Assembly: GCA_034401795.1 (NCBI GenBank)
Contig: CM067360.1
Span: 50,020,073 to 50,084,072 of the forward strand
Reading direction: 5' to 3'
Source: Chaetoderma sp. LZ-2023a
Lineage: Eukaryota > Mollusca > Caudofoveata > Chaetodermatida > Chaetodermatidae
DNA: 64,000 nt
Shown here: positions 9,326-22,028 of the stretch, piece by piece
How positions within the stretch are numbered: position 1 is the stretch's first letter
Layout of the letters: each line of letters starts with the position of its first letter
The notes under the pieces: generated by a model
Databases searched by the model: none
What the model saw: the letters and a program-made list of their open reading frames with translations, nothing else
Told to the model about the DNA's origin: nothing
Made by a program: the position numbers and the translations under genes

Positions 9326-10285
9326 TCTACTGTAAGCCGACAGACGGGGTATACTCCCAACATGATGATGCTTGGTCGAGAAGTACTACAGCCTATTGAC
9401 ATAATGTGCTAATGCCCTGTGTCTGCGACTACAGAGAATGCCCCTTCAGATGCCAGTGACTTCGTCCAACAGTTACAGCAAACGTTGCATGAAACTCATG
9501 AGATAGCACGGGATAACCTTAAAATGGCTCAGAAGCGCCAGAAAAAAGAGTATGATCTACGTTTGCATGAGCATGCCTATCATGTTGGTGATGTAGTTTA
9601 TCTTGCTAATTCTGCAACTAAAATAGGCCAGTCCAGTAAATTACAACCTCCTTGGACTGGTCCATTTATTATTTATAAAAAGTTGTCAGAAGCACTGTTT
9701 GGGATAAAAAACCAACGCCGGGAACTAGTTGTTCACCATGATAGATTAAAGCTGTGCAGAGATTGTGATTTACCTCTCTGGATATTGCGAATGAGACGTG
9801 CTATAAGCTCTGAAGATCATGGCGATGATGATGACTTATTATCCCCCGATAATGGCCTTAGGTTATCTGATGATAACCGTGCTTCCATTTTTGAAGAGGA
9901 TTCGGATGAAACCATTCCATATGGTATTGATCCATCCTCATCAATTCTGCATAATGATCTAGATGCTGTTTTGACAGATGACCTGGATATCGACGCTGTT
10001 TTACCCGTCCCACAAACACAGCATCACTCTCCTAGGCGCATGAGGTGTCAGGTCCGAGGAGAAACGCATAACACGTCCCCTAGGCGCATGAGGTGTCAGG
10101 TCCGAGGGGAACCGCATGACACTTTTTCCCCTAGGCGCATGAGGTGTCAGGTCCGAGGGGAAATACATCACACATCTCCTAGAGATGACCAACTCCAAAC
10201 TCACACCATTCAGAGTCGAACAGGAAGGCAGTGCCGTCTTCCTAACAGGTTCCTAGATTATGAAATGTATTGGAATGATCTTTAA
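9326..10285 (+). CDS. Gag-Pol part 3: integrase C-terminus (GPY/F-like) and repeat tail (broken)
   Basis: Same frame again. 9326-9409 encodes the end of the core up to a third stop, TAA 9410-9412; 9419-10285 stays open for 288 codons. A GPY/F-type module is visible at residues 58-112 counted from 9419 (VVYLANSATK, WTGPF, LVVHHDRLKLC). After it comes an acidic D/E/S-rich stretch, then three tandem copies of a ~16-residue unit with core SPRRMRCQVRGE (nt about 10029-10179), and a basic end. GPY/F modules normally contact the preintegration complex or chromatin; no chromodomain is present. The repeated tail is not a standard integrase feature. Confidence 0.82.
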
Positions 10286-12121
10286 GCATTCGTGAATTAG
10301 ACTATATAAGTCTTCATGGACCCTACTTGTCCACCTGAATAAACGTTCCTCTGGTTTCGTCTTATTACGGATTCATTTGGTCATGGTATTGTTGCGGACT
10401 GCAGTTAGCTTTTCGGTCGTAGTACAGTACTACAATAGTAATGTGATAATGTACAATGGTAACAGTAATTCAACATTAAAAGAATTACTGTAATCCAGAT
10501 GATATGAAATTATGACTTCAAATTTTAATATGCTGCATGATACTGAAGACATTCAACTTGTCCGGAAAACATGTATAATCATTGGCTTATGTTCCGTTTC
10601 CATCTTAGCTTTAGTTTCAGCAACAGCAAAATCGTGATGTTCTATTTTTTGTAAGTTTTGGGACACTAAATTAGTTGGACACATAAGCACATAGTGGCTT
10701 TTTCCAGCAATAATACTCCGTGAGATACCAAAAACCAACAGGGGTCCATCGCTGTATGACTCACAGAACGCGTTATTATAATTACGCGTTTTTTCAAATG
10801 ACGCGTGAATAATTGCGCGTAGTAATGCGTGGTTATATTTACGCATTTCTTGATCGCACATTACAGATATGCGTTGTCAAATGATGTGTAGATTGTTACA
10901 CATTAATCATACGCATTGTATTGTTAACTGCAATTATTGTCCGTCATGACGTGTGGTCATAATAATGCTCTCTGTTATGTGTATATGGATTAAATCCATG
11001 TACACACTTTTATAAATATATGCATCATATGTTATGATGCAAACTCATCTATGTATAGTGAAATCCTGTATAGGTTAGCTATTTAATGCCAGTTCTACAT
11101 TTGTCAGCTCAGATATTTTATAGGGTAGCTCAAATATATTATATATGGTTTTATTAGGTCAGCACAGATATTTTATAGGATAGCCCAGGTATATGAATTC
11201 TACATAGGTCCGTTCAGATATTTTATATTAGGCCAACATATTATATACTGCCATACCTAGGTATTTCATTTATTAAACGTGTAGCAATTACATGTTAAAA
11301 TGATGCAATGATGCATTATTACTCTATAATGCATAACTCAGGCATATTTATAATGTGCATTACTCTATAATGCAGAAGTCTTGCATATGACAGCATATTT
11401 ATAATATGCATTTAGCAAAGACTGCATAAATCGTACAGATGCATTTCTTACGCTTATCATTTCCTAATGCGCGAAGTAATTGGCGCGTTAGTCATAGCGC
11501 AAATTCATATGTTTCTTTCTTCTGCTGTATTATCCGTTCCGTTTAGCTTCATTCAGATATCTGTATTGTGATAGGGATAGTGGTTTTCCGGATTTCCTAA
11601 ATTTGTGGATTCAGATCCGTTTCAATTATATAAGAGGTATATCAAAAAGGTTAAGGTTAAAAATATTCACTAAATTTAAAAAAAAAAATTTGCAATATTC
11701 ATAGGTTTTCCTCGAATCTCACATACGTTAATTTCAAATAACACTCCAACTAAATTCATGTGAGATTATTTTTATTACTTCTTTATCAATTCGGCAATTC
11801 CGTCAATTCTGTCAGTTTTCTACTGTGGTGGAAAACCACTGTCCTTAATTTTAGTTAGGATGCTATGCTATTTTTAAATCTGTGACGCTGGCCCTCGTCC
11901 GGCAGCTGTTGATCTATCCATCTGTTTTATTATTAACCGCTCCTTCCTTCTAGATGGATCGACACCAAATTTTTTATAATTGGCAATTTCTGATGCTACC
12001 TTTAGCAGTTGAGCGTCAATGCCTGTGTGTTTTTATGGTGTGCAGATTTTTAAAAGAGTAGATTTTTAGATAAGATTTTTAATTAAAAGATAAGATTTTT
12101 AATTAAACAAGCATGTTTTTA
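10286..12121 (+). other. Long 3' non-coding region with repeat clusters
   Basis: No coding frame. Three repeat styles follow each other: 10765-10930 has many short ACGCGT/TGCGTAAT-type words on both strands; 11095-11235 has about four copies of a unit around CAGATATTTTATA; 11270-11450 repeats ATGCATTA and ACTCTATAATGCA. 11630 contains another TATATAAG-like word. Likely cis-acting or satellite-like sequence of the element; function unknown. Confidence 0.55.
10303..10343 (+). promoter_or_regulatory. TATA-like box and AATAAA just after pol
   Basis: TATATAAG at 10303-10310 and AATAAA at 10338-10343 lie 18-60 bp after the pol stop and 1.8 kb before the 3' LTR. The LTRs carry no AATAAA, so this could be a real polyadenylation signal of the element, or the relic of an older LTR. 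Assignment is by motif only. Confidence 0.35.
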
Positions 12122-12126
12122 TAAAC

Positions 12127-12135
12127 GGGGGAGAG
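12127..12135 (+). promoter_or_regulatory. Polypurine tract
   Basis: GGGGGAGAG directly abuts the 3' LTR, the position where plus-strand DNA priming occurs in LTR elements. Confidence 0.75.
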
Positions 12136-12330
12136 TGTGGTGCTGGCGGTATCCCGCAATTCCGCAGTTCGGGTTTCGCGGCTGCCGGGCTAGCTGATTC
12201 CCGCCGTTTCTACGGACGCCCGACAGTCGTACCTTGGAACCTGAACCGTGCACATCTGCCGCTGGTTCCACTGGCCGATTCAAGACCTCTGTTGGGTGAG
12301 TAACCTTTTATACGTAGTTAAGTTACTACA
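12136..12330 (+). repeat. 3' LTR (195 bp)
   Basis: TGTGGTGCTGG..AGTTACTACA; four transitions relative to 2766-2960. Followed by ACAC, the target duplication. Confidence 0.95.
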
Positions 12331-12615
12331 ACACAAACTGAGTGTCTCCTGGAAGTACATTCTAGTGTCAATTAATGGTGTCTGTAATCCAGTTGATGAG
12401 CTGCGCGCTTACTAAACAAATTCGCATACGTAATCTGAACGGTAGATCTGCATAGAATGCGAAGGAGAAGGCCATACCACGAACATCGTGTGCCTTAACA
12501 CAAACTGAGTGTCTCCTGGAGATACATTCTAATGTCGATTAATGGTGTCTGTAATCCGGTTGATGAGATGCGCGCTTACTAAACAAATTTGCATAAGTAA
12601 CCTGAACGGTGTTTC
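12331..12615 (-). pseudogene. Tyrosine recombinase remnant, tandemly duplicated (two units)
   Basis: A unit of about 145 bp occurs twice: 12335-12445 continuing the interrupted unit that starts at 2711, and a complete one from about 12446 to 12610. On the minus strand each gives LIN(W/R)ITDTIN, then after a frame change KAHDVRGMA. This is the recombinase piece described at 2428-2765. The second unit carries the unoccupied Ty3/gypsy target (CTTAACACAAACTG around 12495-12507). Confidence 0.45.
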
Positions 12616-12641
12616 AAAAAGATCTTTTAAATTGGGTATAG

Positions 12642-15610
12642 TTTTCGGAAAGGATTGAAAACAATTAATTAGGTTTTATATATATAAGATCTCTTCAAGG
12701 GCAAAGAATGAGGCCAGATCTCCTACCACCTAGAAAAGATAATTCACAAAAAGAATATGAATATCAAAATGCCATCTAACAAACGCGGCCGCTAGTACAA
12801 AAAAGAATGATTTCAGAGTTATACAATTAAACAGATGGACCCAAGAATGAATTAATAGAGGAATTTATTATAGGTATTTGCCTTTGTGCTATACCCTAAA
12901 AATACCGGTACCATGGATAAATGATGTAAATACTTAATAACTCTCAAACCGGCTTCTAGAAAATAAAGAAGGATAGATGCTAGTGAAAACGATAACATCA
13001 CCCCAGCATACAGAGATTTAAATCATCAAAAAATATCCCATGAATCTATGACTTGATGATGGGATGCAGAATCAGCCGAGATAATGTGTTGTTCTAACAA
13101 CCATTTGAAAACCTTAAATATACTCTGGTAAATTCTGCTGTAACAGATAGTTTGAATTGACTAAGAATACTAAAGTTCAGACAAAAAAAATCAATTTCTG
13201 AAAAACAGGTCTCTTGGAAAATACCATATATACATATTGAAGATTTGTGGAATGATAAACTGAAAGCTGCTGTTAAACGAGATAGAAAATCAGCAAAATT
13301 GGTAAGACGCTTTGGATTTCCACAAAGAGGACTACGAGATCCACTGAATAACTCTCATTGGGCCAAGCAGGAGTGATTAAAGGGATAATACATTCTGCTG
13401 ACAAAAGTTCTTAAAGACAATTGTACTAGAAACCGCTGACAAAAGTTCTTAAATACAATTGGCACTAGAAATTTAATTGAAGATATTTAAACAAAATGTG
13501 AAGTCTATGACTGGGCCAGAGCATCTACCGACAGAGCCTAGCCTGGAGGAAGAATATGAACATCAGATCTGGATACTATACTGAGTAGAAACTTAATGGG
13601 ACGTAATAAATGAGCTACAAGGAAAATCATTCTACCTGGAATGTGAGCTGCTGAAAGTTTTCCTGACATCTCCACCGCAGAAGGAAGACCAAGACTCCAG
13701 ACAAAATATGATAACCTCAACTGCCCTGCTTGTTGATGAAAGTCACTACTATAGAAATGACTGCATGAGCAGATAGGTGCTTGTGAAAGAGACAATATCT
13801 CTTCATTCTCCAATATTCCAGAGTATTGAAGAGGAATACTAGAGTATTACCGGTAGTTCCTGTTCTAGTTCCTGAAAAGGAAGAGAGTGAGTGGTAAGAC
13901 TACTTTATCTGATTCCATAGACATAAGAACGAGAGGAAATTCTATAGCGATCCCCTCCCCCAAACACGTAAGAACAAGACATCAAACTGGACCTGTAGAT
14001 GGATAAACTGGTGAATTGGTACTGATGACACCCAGCAAATGAAAATGCAGTGTATGCGGTCGTGGTGAGGGACAAAATTCTGAATTACCAGAGTTGACCT
14101 TCGTACACAAAACTGTCTCCATTCGGCCCAAATTTTAACACAATTAAGGAACCGTCCAAACCAGAGGAATCCCAGACTGGCCATGATGTAATTAAAAGAA
14201 CCCAGATCCAGTTAGGATCAATTCTGTATGTATAGAAATATCAGAAAACACTGTCCGTTATCCTTGACGAGACCAGTGATGACTAGGCAAAATGACTCCA
14301 AGTCCATATTATTCCTTTCATCGATGAACTCCATTTCTGAGACAACATATCAGGAAAAGAGTTGAATATTATAAAACGATTGACTAAGTAATTTTTGTCT
14401 CAACCAGTATCAAAGCAGCCATGGGTTCCAGACAAAATAATTCCAAAATATACAACAGAATTAGTATTAAATCATGAAGTGTAAATTTTTTGGAAGTTGT
14501 CACAAAAGGATAAATATATGAGTTGAAGATAAGAGCCGAGATCCTATAAAAGATGATCTGCCAGCACCTCATAATCCTTAAAGTCTGGATTCTGCCATTC
14601 CTCCACTGTATCCTACTTGAAAAGAGCAGAAAATTATTGATCAGGAACAGAAGCAGGACTAATGTCAAAGGAGACCAACATGGTTTGATAGAAAAAAGGG
14701 CAATTCAATGACTACATTGATTGTACCTTATATGTAGGAAATCTGCTACCTAAGACATGCATGAGGCTAGCTATATCCATCCCCACCCCTGATAGAGTAG
14801 AGATTATATAGAAGCGCTTAAGCATGACAGCTAGGACCAGAATAAACCTGCAGAATCTTATTTTACAAATCTAATTTTAAAACAAAGCTAGTATGATATG
14901 AGCCCAATTGTTAATATCTTTATCAGATGATTAAACAGGAAAGAAGTCCATCAAACCTGTGACCAGATCAATGATGGATAAGGACAAAGGACTGAAGCTA
15001 CACAGAAGGGTGAAAGGAAAAAACCATATTCCACAATCCATGCGAAGGCAATAATCCAATCATCTTGGTTAGGCCCCCTTGAGGAATTTATTTAATAATG
15101 CCTGGGAAAGTTAGAATTTAGAAGAATAAAAAATAGGCTTGAATAGATAAGGCTGAGAAGACATCTCCATATGAAAATAATAGAAATAGACATATCCCAT
15201 GACAAATAAAAAGATCAAAATTTCTTCTGAACTCGAGAAAGGAGCGGTGTAAAGCTTGATAAGACAAAAAAGATTTTGTTATTGTGACAAGCTTACATTC
15301 ACCCAGAGATATGCTTCATCATGGCGAGGGATCCTACTGATAGAAAAGAAAGACTGAAAAACTATGTTAAAAATAAATCAGGCCAGATATGATACTAAAA
15401 GATAGCAAACCACTATTCACAATTAAAATAATAAAGTCTGACGCACTTATTTGCAGATTGATATTAGGAGAATCGAAAGATGATTGATTCCAATTTTTTG
15501 AGAGAACAGGTCGAAAGACGGAGGCTGATAGGAAGAGAGTAATACATGAGAAGATTCAGAAACAAAACGAAATCTAGTGAAATCAAAACAACAAAAGCAC
15601 TGCTAGGATC
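12642..15610 (-). pseudogene. DIRS-like element interior: RNase H remnant and degraded flanks
   Basis: Collinear with 56662-59765 apart from small indels. Minus-strand frames show VVTFINKQG at about 13722-13750 and, one frame away, SAAHIPGRM at about 13636-13665. These two landmarks occur in this order and spacing in DIRS-type RNase H domains. Surrounding frames have many stops. 13942-14184 and 14384-14668 are open on the minus strand, but I recognise no motif in them; the latter is hydrophobic. Both copies are heavily decayed. Confidence 0.45.
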
Positions 15611-15944
15611 ATAAGAAAAAATTAACTCATTCCTTGAAGATAAATGCGAGGAGTTGGGTGTACACAGGGTTTCGAAGGATGAGGATAATTGGATGGTTCA
15701 GCCATTGCACTAAGAGCAACTAATAAAGAATTAAAGAATTTAAAATAAGAGCCCCTGAAATAGGGCATTTAATTTGTCAAGTGATTTAGAAACAAACAAT
15801 ACCAGCAAAACAACAGAAGTGAATTGATTTGGCATACCTAAACCAGAAGTTTAATTATAATCAGTTGCTATACCATAAAAATTGAGAGTTATAATCTAGG
15901 TAATAATACTGAGCACAGGACAATTAGGCCTTATGGTCATCTCT

Positions 15945-16260
15945 TCTTTATTTATTTCCATGCCTGTGCCGTCACTTCTGGTCATGGGTTGCATGTACGG
16001 TGTAGTCATGCATTGCCTCTTGACTATGCCAAAGCCTACCTAAACCATTTTCGAATGTTTTAAGAGATGGAGTGGAAACAACATGTTCAAACAAAACATT
16101 TCACAGTTTACATACCCCTTAGAGAGAAAATTTTTCTAACTAGGTTAGTTCTCCCCCTCTTCTGGTAGACTTTCAGATGATTTCCACGAGTAATAGTCCA
16201 TTTGCAAGCAGAATGTTATATTTGACTATAACAATTAATCGATTGAGAGCCGATAGAATG
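15945..16260 (-). pseudogene. LINE (CR1/L2-like) ORF2 C-terminal remnant
   Basis: Minus-strand translation with one stop and frame change gives TRGNHLKVYQKRGRTNLVR, then KIFSLR..KLWNVL and VVSTPSLKTFENGLGRLW. This is the typical end of reverse-transcriptase proteins of CR1/L2-type LINEs. It lies in an ~880-bp segment (about 15610-16490) absent from the second DIRS-like copy, so it is probably an insertion into copy 1 together with unassigned sequence. Clade is inferred from pattern only. Confidence 0.5.
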
Positions 16261-17879
16261 ATCCATCATAGCCTGGGTACGTGCTCTATATATCCAATTT
16301 CACCCAAGTTAAGTACCCGCAGAAAGAATTTCCAAAATGATGAGAGATTAGATTATACATTAAGTAGGGAAAACCCCCATCTTAGGGCTAATAAAAGTGG
16401 CTGATAGTCAAGAACTTTCCTGATCCAAAGGCTATGCTTGCTACTAAAACACTAAGATCAACACACATCTCTGATATAGTAAAACTTGTTCATCAAAGTT
16501 TGTAGCGTTTACTATCAAAATATTAACCATTTAACTCTCGAAGTTATTAGTCATACGTTGCAACTGAAATAAGTTGAATCTGAATGAGTACCAGCAAATA
16601 TGGGAGTGGCGTATTTACTTTTAAATCCATAAATAGGTCGCACATTTATGCTCAATTTACACGTTCTAAAAAATGTGCGCGCACTATATACAAGGATAAA
16701 ACTTATTTTCCTCTGAATTTTTAAACATCTTAACGTCTGAAGATACCACGAAAACCCCCTTCACAAATCTTGTCACCTTGCGGTTATGCTTAATGTGTAC
16801 CTCAAAACATCACTCGCAGAAGTGAAATTATTAAATTGAACGGCCTAAATATTGCGTATCCTTTAATAAAGATTGTTTTTTCCATCAAAATTAATCCTAA
16901 CTTGACATAAATGTCGTCTTTATAATATATAAATCAAAATCACGTGATAATCACATGATATATAAATCACGTGATATTATCTGACCAGATCAGGTTAAAG
17001 CAAATTTTAATGAAGTATCTTAAGCGAGTACTCGGATATAGTTATCCTGGAATCGGAAATTCGGCAATGAGATCTACGCTTCTCGTCAGCGCCTCCAAAC
17101 GGAGATTTACTTTGCCACTGGCTGGCTCGCTAACATTAGACGCGGGCGTTCATGCAATTTTTCTAGAACATCGCAATACGTTTTAGATCATTTTATGTTG
17201 GTCACTCACATTACAATATAACCAGTAATATATATGATAAATTTTAACGCTAGATTTAGAAATCAAGTGAATTCAAGTTTCTCGCTAGATTTACAAATCA
17301 AGTGAACCTGATAATCTGGCACAGGCTTAATAGCCTATCTAACAAAAGAGGGTTATGTGATTATGAGGATTCAAATCAGTATCTTAATTTTGAACATACG
17401 AGCATTCCGAGATCGTCCAACATTTGCCAATTTACGACACACTAAAGAGGATATCCAATAGCAACGCAATGTTTGCATTTTTCATGAAACTACGGGCATA
17501 AAAAATACTTGCGTCGAATAACCCTGCCAAACATAGAAAACATAAAATCTCGAGTAATTTTTATAAGATATTAAATAAAAGGTAAAAAGGTTTCACGGCT
17601 CACTGCTAGTAATGTTAAATTAGCCTGCAAAAGCGCCGCCAATTTAAAGCGAACACCGAATCGCGAATTAATACGATGGTCTCGTCTTTATTGTAATACG
17701 ACTGACATGACTGATCATCATGAAGTAATTGCGAGTTTCATGTTAGTTGGTTAGTAACGGTCCTTAGAAGGACCACTCGCTTTTCTTCAGCGGATGATCA
17801 TGGTGTATCTTTGTGGTGTTCATCCGGTCCACCATGCCTGTATGCACCACTGTCACATTCTTAATAGATCCAATAACTT

Positions 17880-18110
17880 CCCAACCGGTATATTACATAG
17901 TTATGTAGGATACCTTATGTAGGATTCGATCCAAACCGGTATGTAGTATACCTTATGTAGGAAAGAATGACACTCGGAAATACGTACCTAGTCAAAACTC
18001 TTAATTGATCCACTAACTTCCCAACCGGTATGTTACATATGTTATGTAGGATACCTTTCGTAGGAGATGTTCCTAACCGGTATATAGTATACCTTTCGTA
18101 GGAACGGAGC
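17880..18110 (-). repeat. Four-copy AACCGGTAT motif array near the element's 5' end
   Basis: AACCGGTAT followed by a GTATACCTTATGTAGGA-like word recurs around 17883, 17936, 18025 and 18076. The same array is kept at about 62885-63095 in the second copy. Being subterminal in a minus-strand element, it may be a promoter or recombinase-binding region; this is inference. Confidence 0.5.
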
Positions 18111-18375
18111 CTCGTGGCTAAAATAGGATCAGAGTTATTGACTTCACCTGGCTTGTAATGTGAAGCTGGCGCCATTTTCTTTCAACTTGGTCACAACGAA
18201 CTTTCTGTTCATATTCACGTAAATTATAACCATTTTACATAAGTACTATGACTTATTCAACAAAGACCGCTTGTAGTGTGGTATTCATGAAAATCAAATG
18301 TGGATGTAGCTCCACAAGATTATGGAATGAATAGGATTTGTTGAGATAAAAGTTAGGTGTTTCCCGTAATACAGA

Positions 18376-18679
18376 AAATTAATTAATGCCGGCTTGGACT
18401 CGGTCGCATGCATAGTAGCATAAGTGCGCATGCTCACAGACTCGTTTATATGTTCTCTATAGGAATAGAGGAACCGGTTCCCTAGAGCAATGACTGCTTT
18501 AGAGTTAAAGAGATACTATCAAGACTACCCAATGGAGGGATCTATCTCTGCTAACCTTGTTTCAAGGGAACCTACACCATGGGAATAGATAGGTTAAAAT
18601 TTTCTGAGATATCTAAGTCAGGTGACTTATAGCAAACAGTGAATTGAGTGGCTTAGTATTTTTGTTGTGTTACAAAACG
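18376..18679 (-). repeat. Right inverted terminal repeat of DIRS-like copy 1
   Basis: Reverse complement of 1869-2207 through most of its length, and matching 63381-63688 in direct orientation. Ends GTGTTACAAAAC. Confidence 0.75.
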
Positions 18680-18832
18680 TGTGGTTTCACCCGTTTTTAG
18701 TATCCAAAGTAATAAACCATCACCAAGTTATCTGTTGCATACATGTCTTAATTATGTATATACAAATATTTACTGAGAGGTCATTTTACATACTAAGCAA
18801 AATTTTTTATTTCTATTATATAACAGTGTAGG

Positions 18833-19976
<1,144 letters not shown>

Positions 19977-20585
19977 TAGAAAGCATCAGGCAATAGTTCT
20001 CGAGCTTTAAGCTTATATATATATATTTCTATGGTTTGTGTATCATGAACTAAATAATCATTGAGGATATTTTTTGGACAATCGGTGCATCATGTTCCTA
20101 AAGCGCATTACATGTGTTGGGAAGTGATAAAAATTAAACCACATTTATGCTTCTATATTCCTGGTACTCCTATTAATGCCAATCTGGCATCTGGACAGGT
20201 GTTAAGTTACATCAGTGCAGCAGGGCGTGATATAGATCATTATCACTCATCAATATGGGCATCGCTGACAGAGTTGTCACTCTTTAGATTTGTGTAATTG
20301 CTTCAGATCATGAAGATGTATCGAGCTATTAATACCATCTCTGCAGAGCGCTACACAGACGAACTGTAACCTTTCCTTGATTGATCATATTAGAATTCCC
20401 GTAACAAATTGGTCAATGTCTTTATGCTCAATACACCCATCTGTCCAGTTATCTGTTGTTTGGTATTTCAGTCAATTTAGACATGCGCTAATGCTACTGC
20501 ATCATAGCTGTTAAAGATAGTACATCTTATGGATCAACTGAGTGATATAGTGAGCACACTCATTTGTCCAGTTATTTTAATTAAG
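19977..20585. other. Unassigned AT-rich sequence
   Basis: No gene, long repeat or RNA structure recognised. A short (TA)n run lies near 20015. Confidence 0.6.
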
Positions 20586-20589
20586 ACAC

Positions 20590-20945
20590 AAGGGACGAAT
20601 CCATTTTTAACTATGCCCCGCCCATCTCTAGCTAAGCTCCACCCACAGTTTGCTTCTGTTGGTATCGATCGATCCATGCACTCCCTGAATCTCAATCACC
20701 AAAAACAGATAAGCTGTTGAATATTTTAAAACTAATTTGAATGAAAAATTAGTTTCAAAATGTTCAACAGTGTGTTTATTAAATAGTAAAGACATACAAT
20801 TTATACAACTTGATGTGCAATTAAACATTTATGCCGGACTAAATCACGTCATTCACGACGTAATTATTTACGACTTCAGCCTATATGTGACATAGTTGAT
20901 TATTATGTCATGATTGATCGATAAATTGGATTCCTCAATTGCGAT
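20590..20945 (+). repeat. Foldback family FB1, copy 1
   Basis: CCCCGCCCATCTCTAGCTAAG motif region, then GTTGAATATTTTAAAACTAA facing TTAGTTTCAAAATGTTCAAC with almost no loop (about 20718-20769), then an AT-rich tail with alternating GACGTCA-like words. Non-coding; shared with about eight other sites listed below. Confidence 0.75.
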
Positions 20946-22025
20946 TGAACCATCACTGCTAATGTATGTAAATAGAATCAAGGACTGTGGCGAATGCACT
21001 CCTAGTTGAGATTGCAAACCCTCATCCTCATGATTTTGTCACATTGTAAATTTTATCAGATTTTCCAGATCATATCCATTTTTTTGCATTTATTTCATAC
21101 AGAGGTAACCTACAAGCAGTAATGTCTGAAATATCCATTGATCTATTACTTTTCTAGATATTCAGGTCCTGGCTAAAGTGTAGAAATCCTGTTTCATGGT
21201 AAAATCGTGTTACCATTTGAGACATATCGAAATGACACTCGCCCGCACCACGGTGCTAGTGATATTATTTTGACTTTTAATCCCTTTTTCGAAAAACATG
21301 TGAACCTCATTTCCTGCTGCCCTACATTGGAAACAAATCTGAAAGATCTGAGAGAAAAAATGTAATGGAATGGTTTGCAATTTCTAATTTCTCTTTATAT
21401 ATGCTCAGGGAATTGTTTCTCAAATACTATCAGTTGTGTTAAACCAATTTTAGCCAATCACGTACCTTGACAGTGTTATCTTGCATGACATCAGTATCGG
21501 ATTCCATTAATCTTGTTTATGCTCTGCTATAAATATGTACACTATTAAGCTCATGGTTCCCAAACTTTATTTATAGCTTATTTATTACTACACTGGACCA
21601 ATGTGTCAGTACTACAATACATTTCATTCTATACACTTTTCTTGCCTAGGGGCTTGTCTATTTCAGAGTAAGTTTTGTGTTTAGCTGGAGTGGACATGCG
21701 GTGTAGAAGGTTATGTTTTACAATTAGTGCAGCTAAACTCATGAGGCCCATTGTCATCAATAAACTATAAACTAACATAATCACTGCACCTCACCTATCG
21801 GAGTACTACAAGGATCATTCCGCTCTGTTATTTCAGCTTAGGGAGTCACAGGTCAAATTTTTCTCATCACAGAGATGCAATATGTAGGCTGCTTTGTTAG
21901 AAATATAAAGCATCTGACCAATTGGCAAACTTACACTAGTTGTAAGTCTCAACTATAAAACCAGATTATTTCACATGAGAAATTATATATGTGTAATTGT
22001 AAATTCTGTCATTGTAGGATGCATT
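20946..22025. other. Unassigned AT-rich sequence
   Basis: No coding frame over 80 codons with recognisable content and no obvious repeats. Confidence 0.6.
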
Positions 22026-22028
22026 GTT

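Larger units (their letters stand above)
2766..12330 (+). mobile_element. Ty3/gypsy (Metaviridae-like) LTR retrotransposon, 9,565 bp
   Basis: Order: 195-bp LTR, tRNA-Leu-type primer site, ~780-bp leader, SGNH-like frame (3744-4455), gag-protease-RT-RNase H-integrase in one frame (4565-10285), ~1.85-kb 3' non-coding region, purine tract, 195-bp LTR. Target duplication ACAC at 2762-2765 and 12331-12334. An unoccupied copy of the target survives at 12498-12501 in a neighbouring repeat unit. RT-RNase H before integrase fits Ty3/gypsy. Broken by three in-frame stops in pol, a frameshift in the upstream frame and a substituted integrase catalytic residue, so not autonomous as read. LTRs differ at 4 of 195 positions. 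Confidence 0.93.
2296..18679 (-). mobile_element. Decayed DIRS-like (tyrosine-recombinase) retroelement, copy 1, with nested insertions
   Basis: A terminal segment of about 50 bp at 2296-2345 recurs inverted at 18630-18679. Read on the minus strand the interior gives degraded pieces in DIRS order: an RNase H-like segment (TFINKQG, SAAHIPG; about 13540-13760), then a tyrosine-recombinase C-terminal piece (AHDVRGMAS; 12331-12610 and 2428-2765). Almost all of it is also present at 56518-63688. The copy is interrupted by the Ty3/gypsy element (2766-12330) and a LINE tail (about 15945-16260). No intact frame survives and I could not identify the YxDD box of a reverse transcriptase. Known DIRS elements have inverted terminal repeats, RT-RNase H and a tyrosine recombinase, which is the basis of the assignment. 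A DNA transposon carrying such a recombinase cannot be ruled out. Confidence 0.5.
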
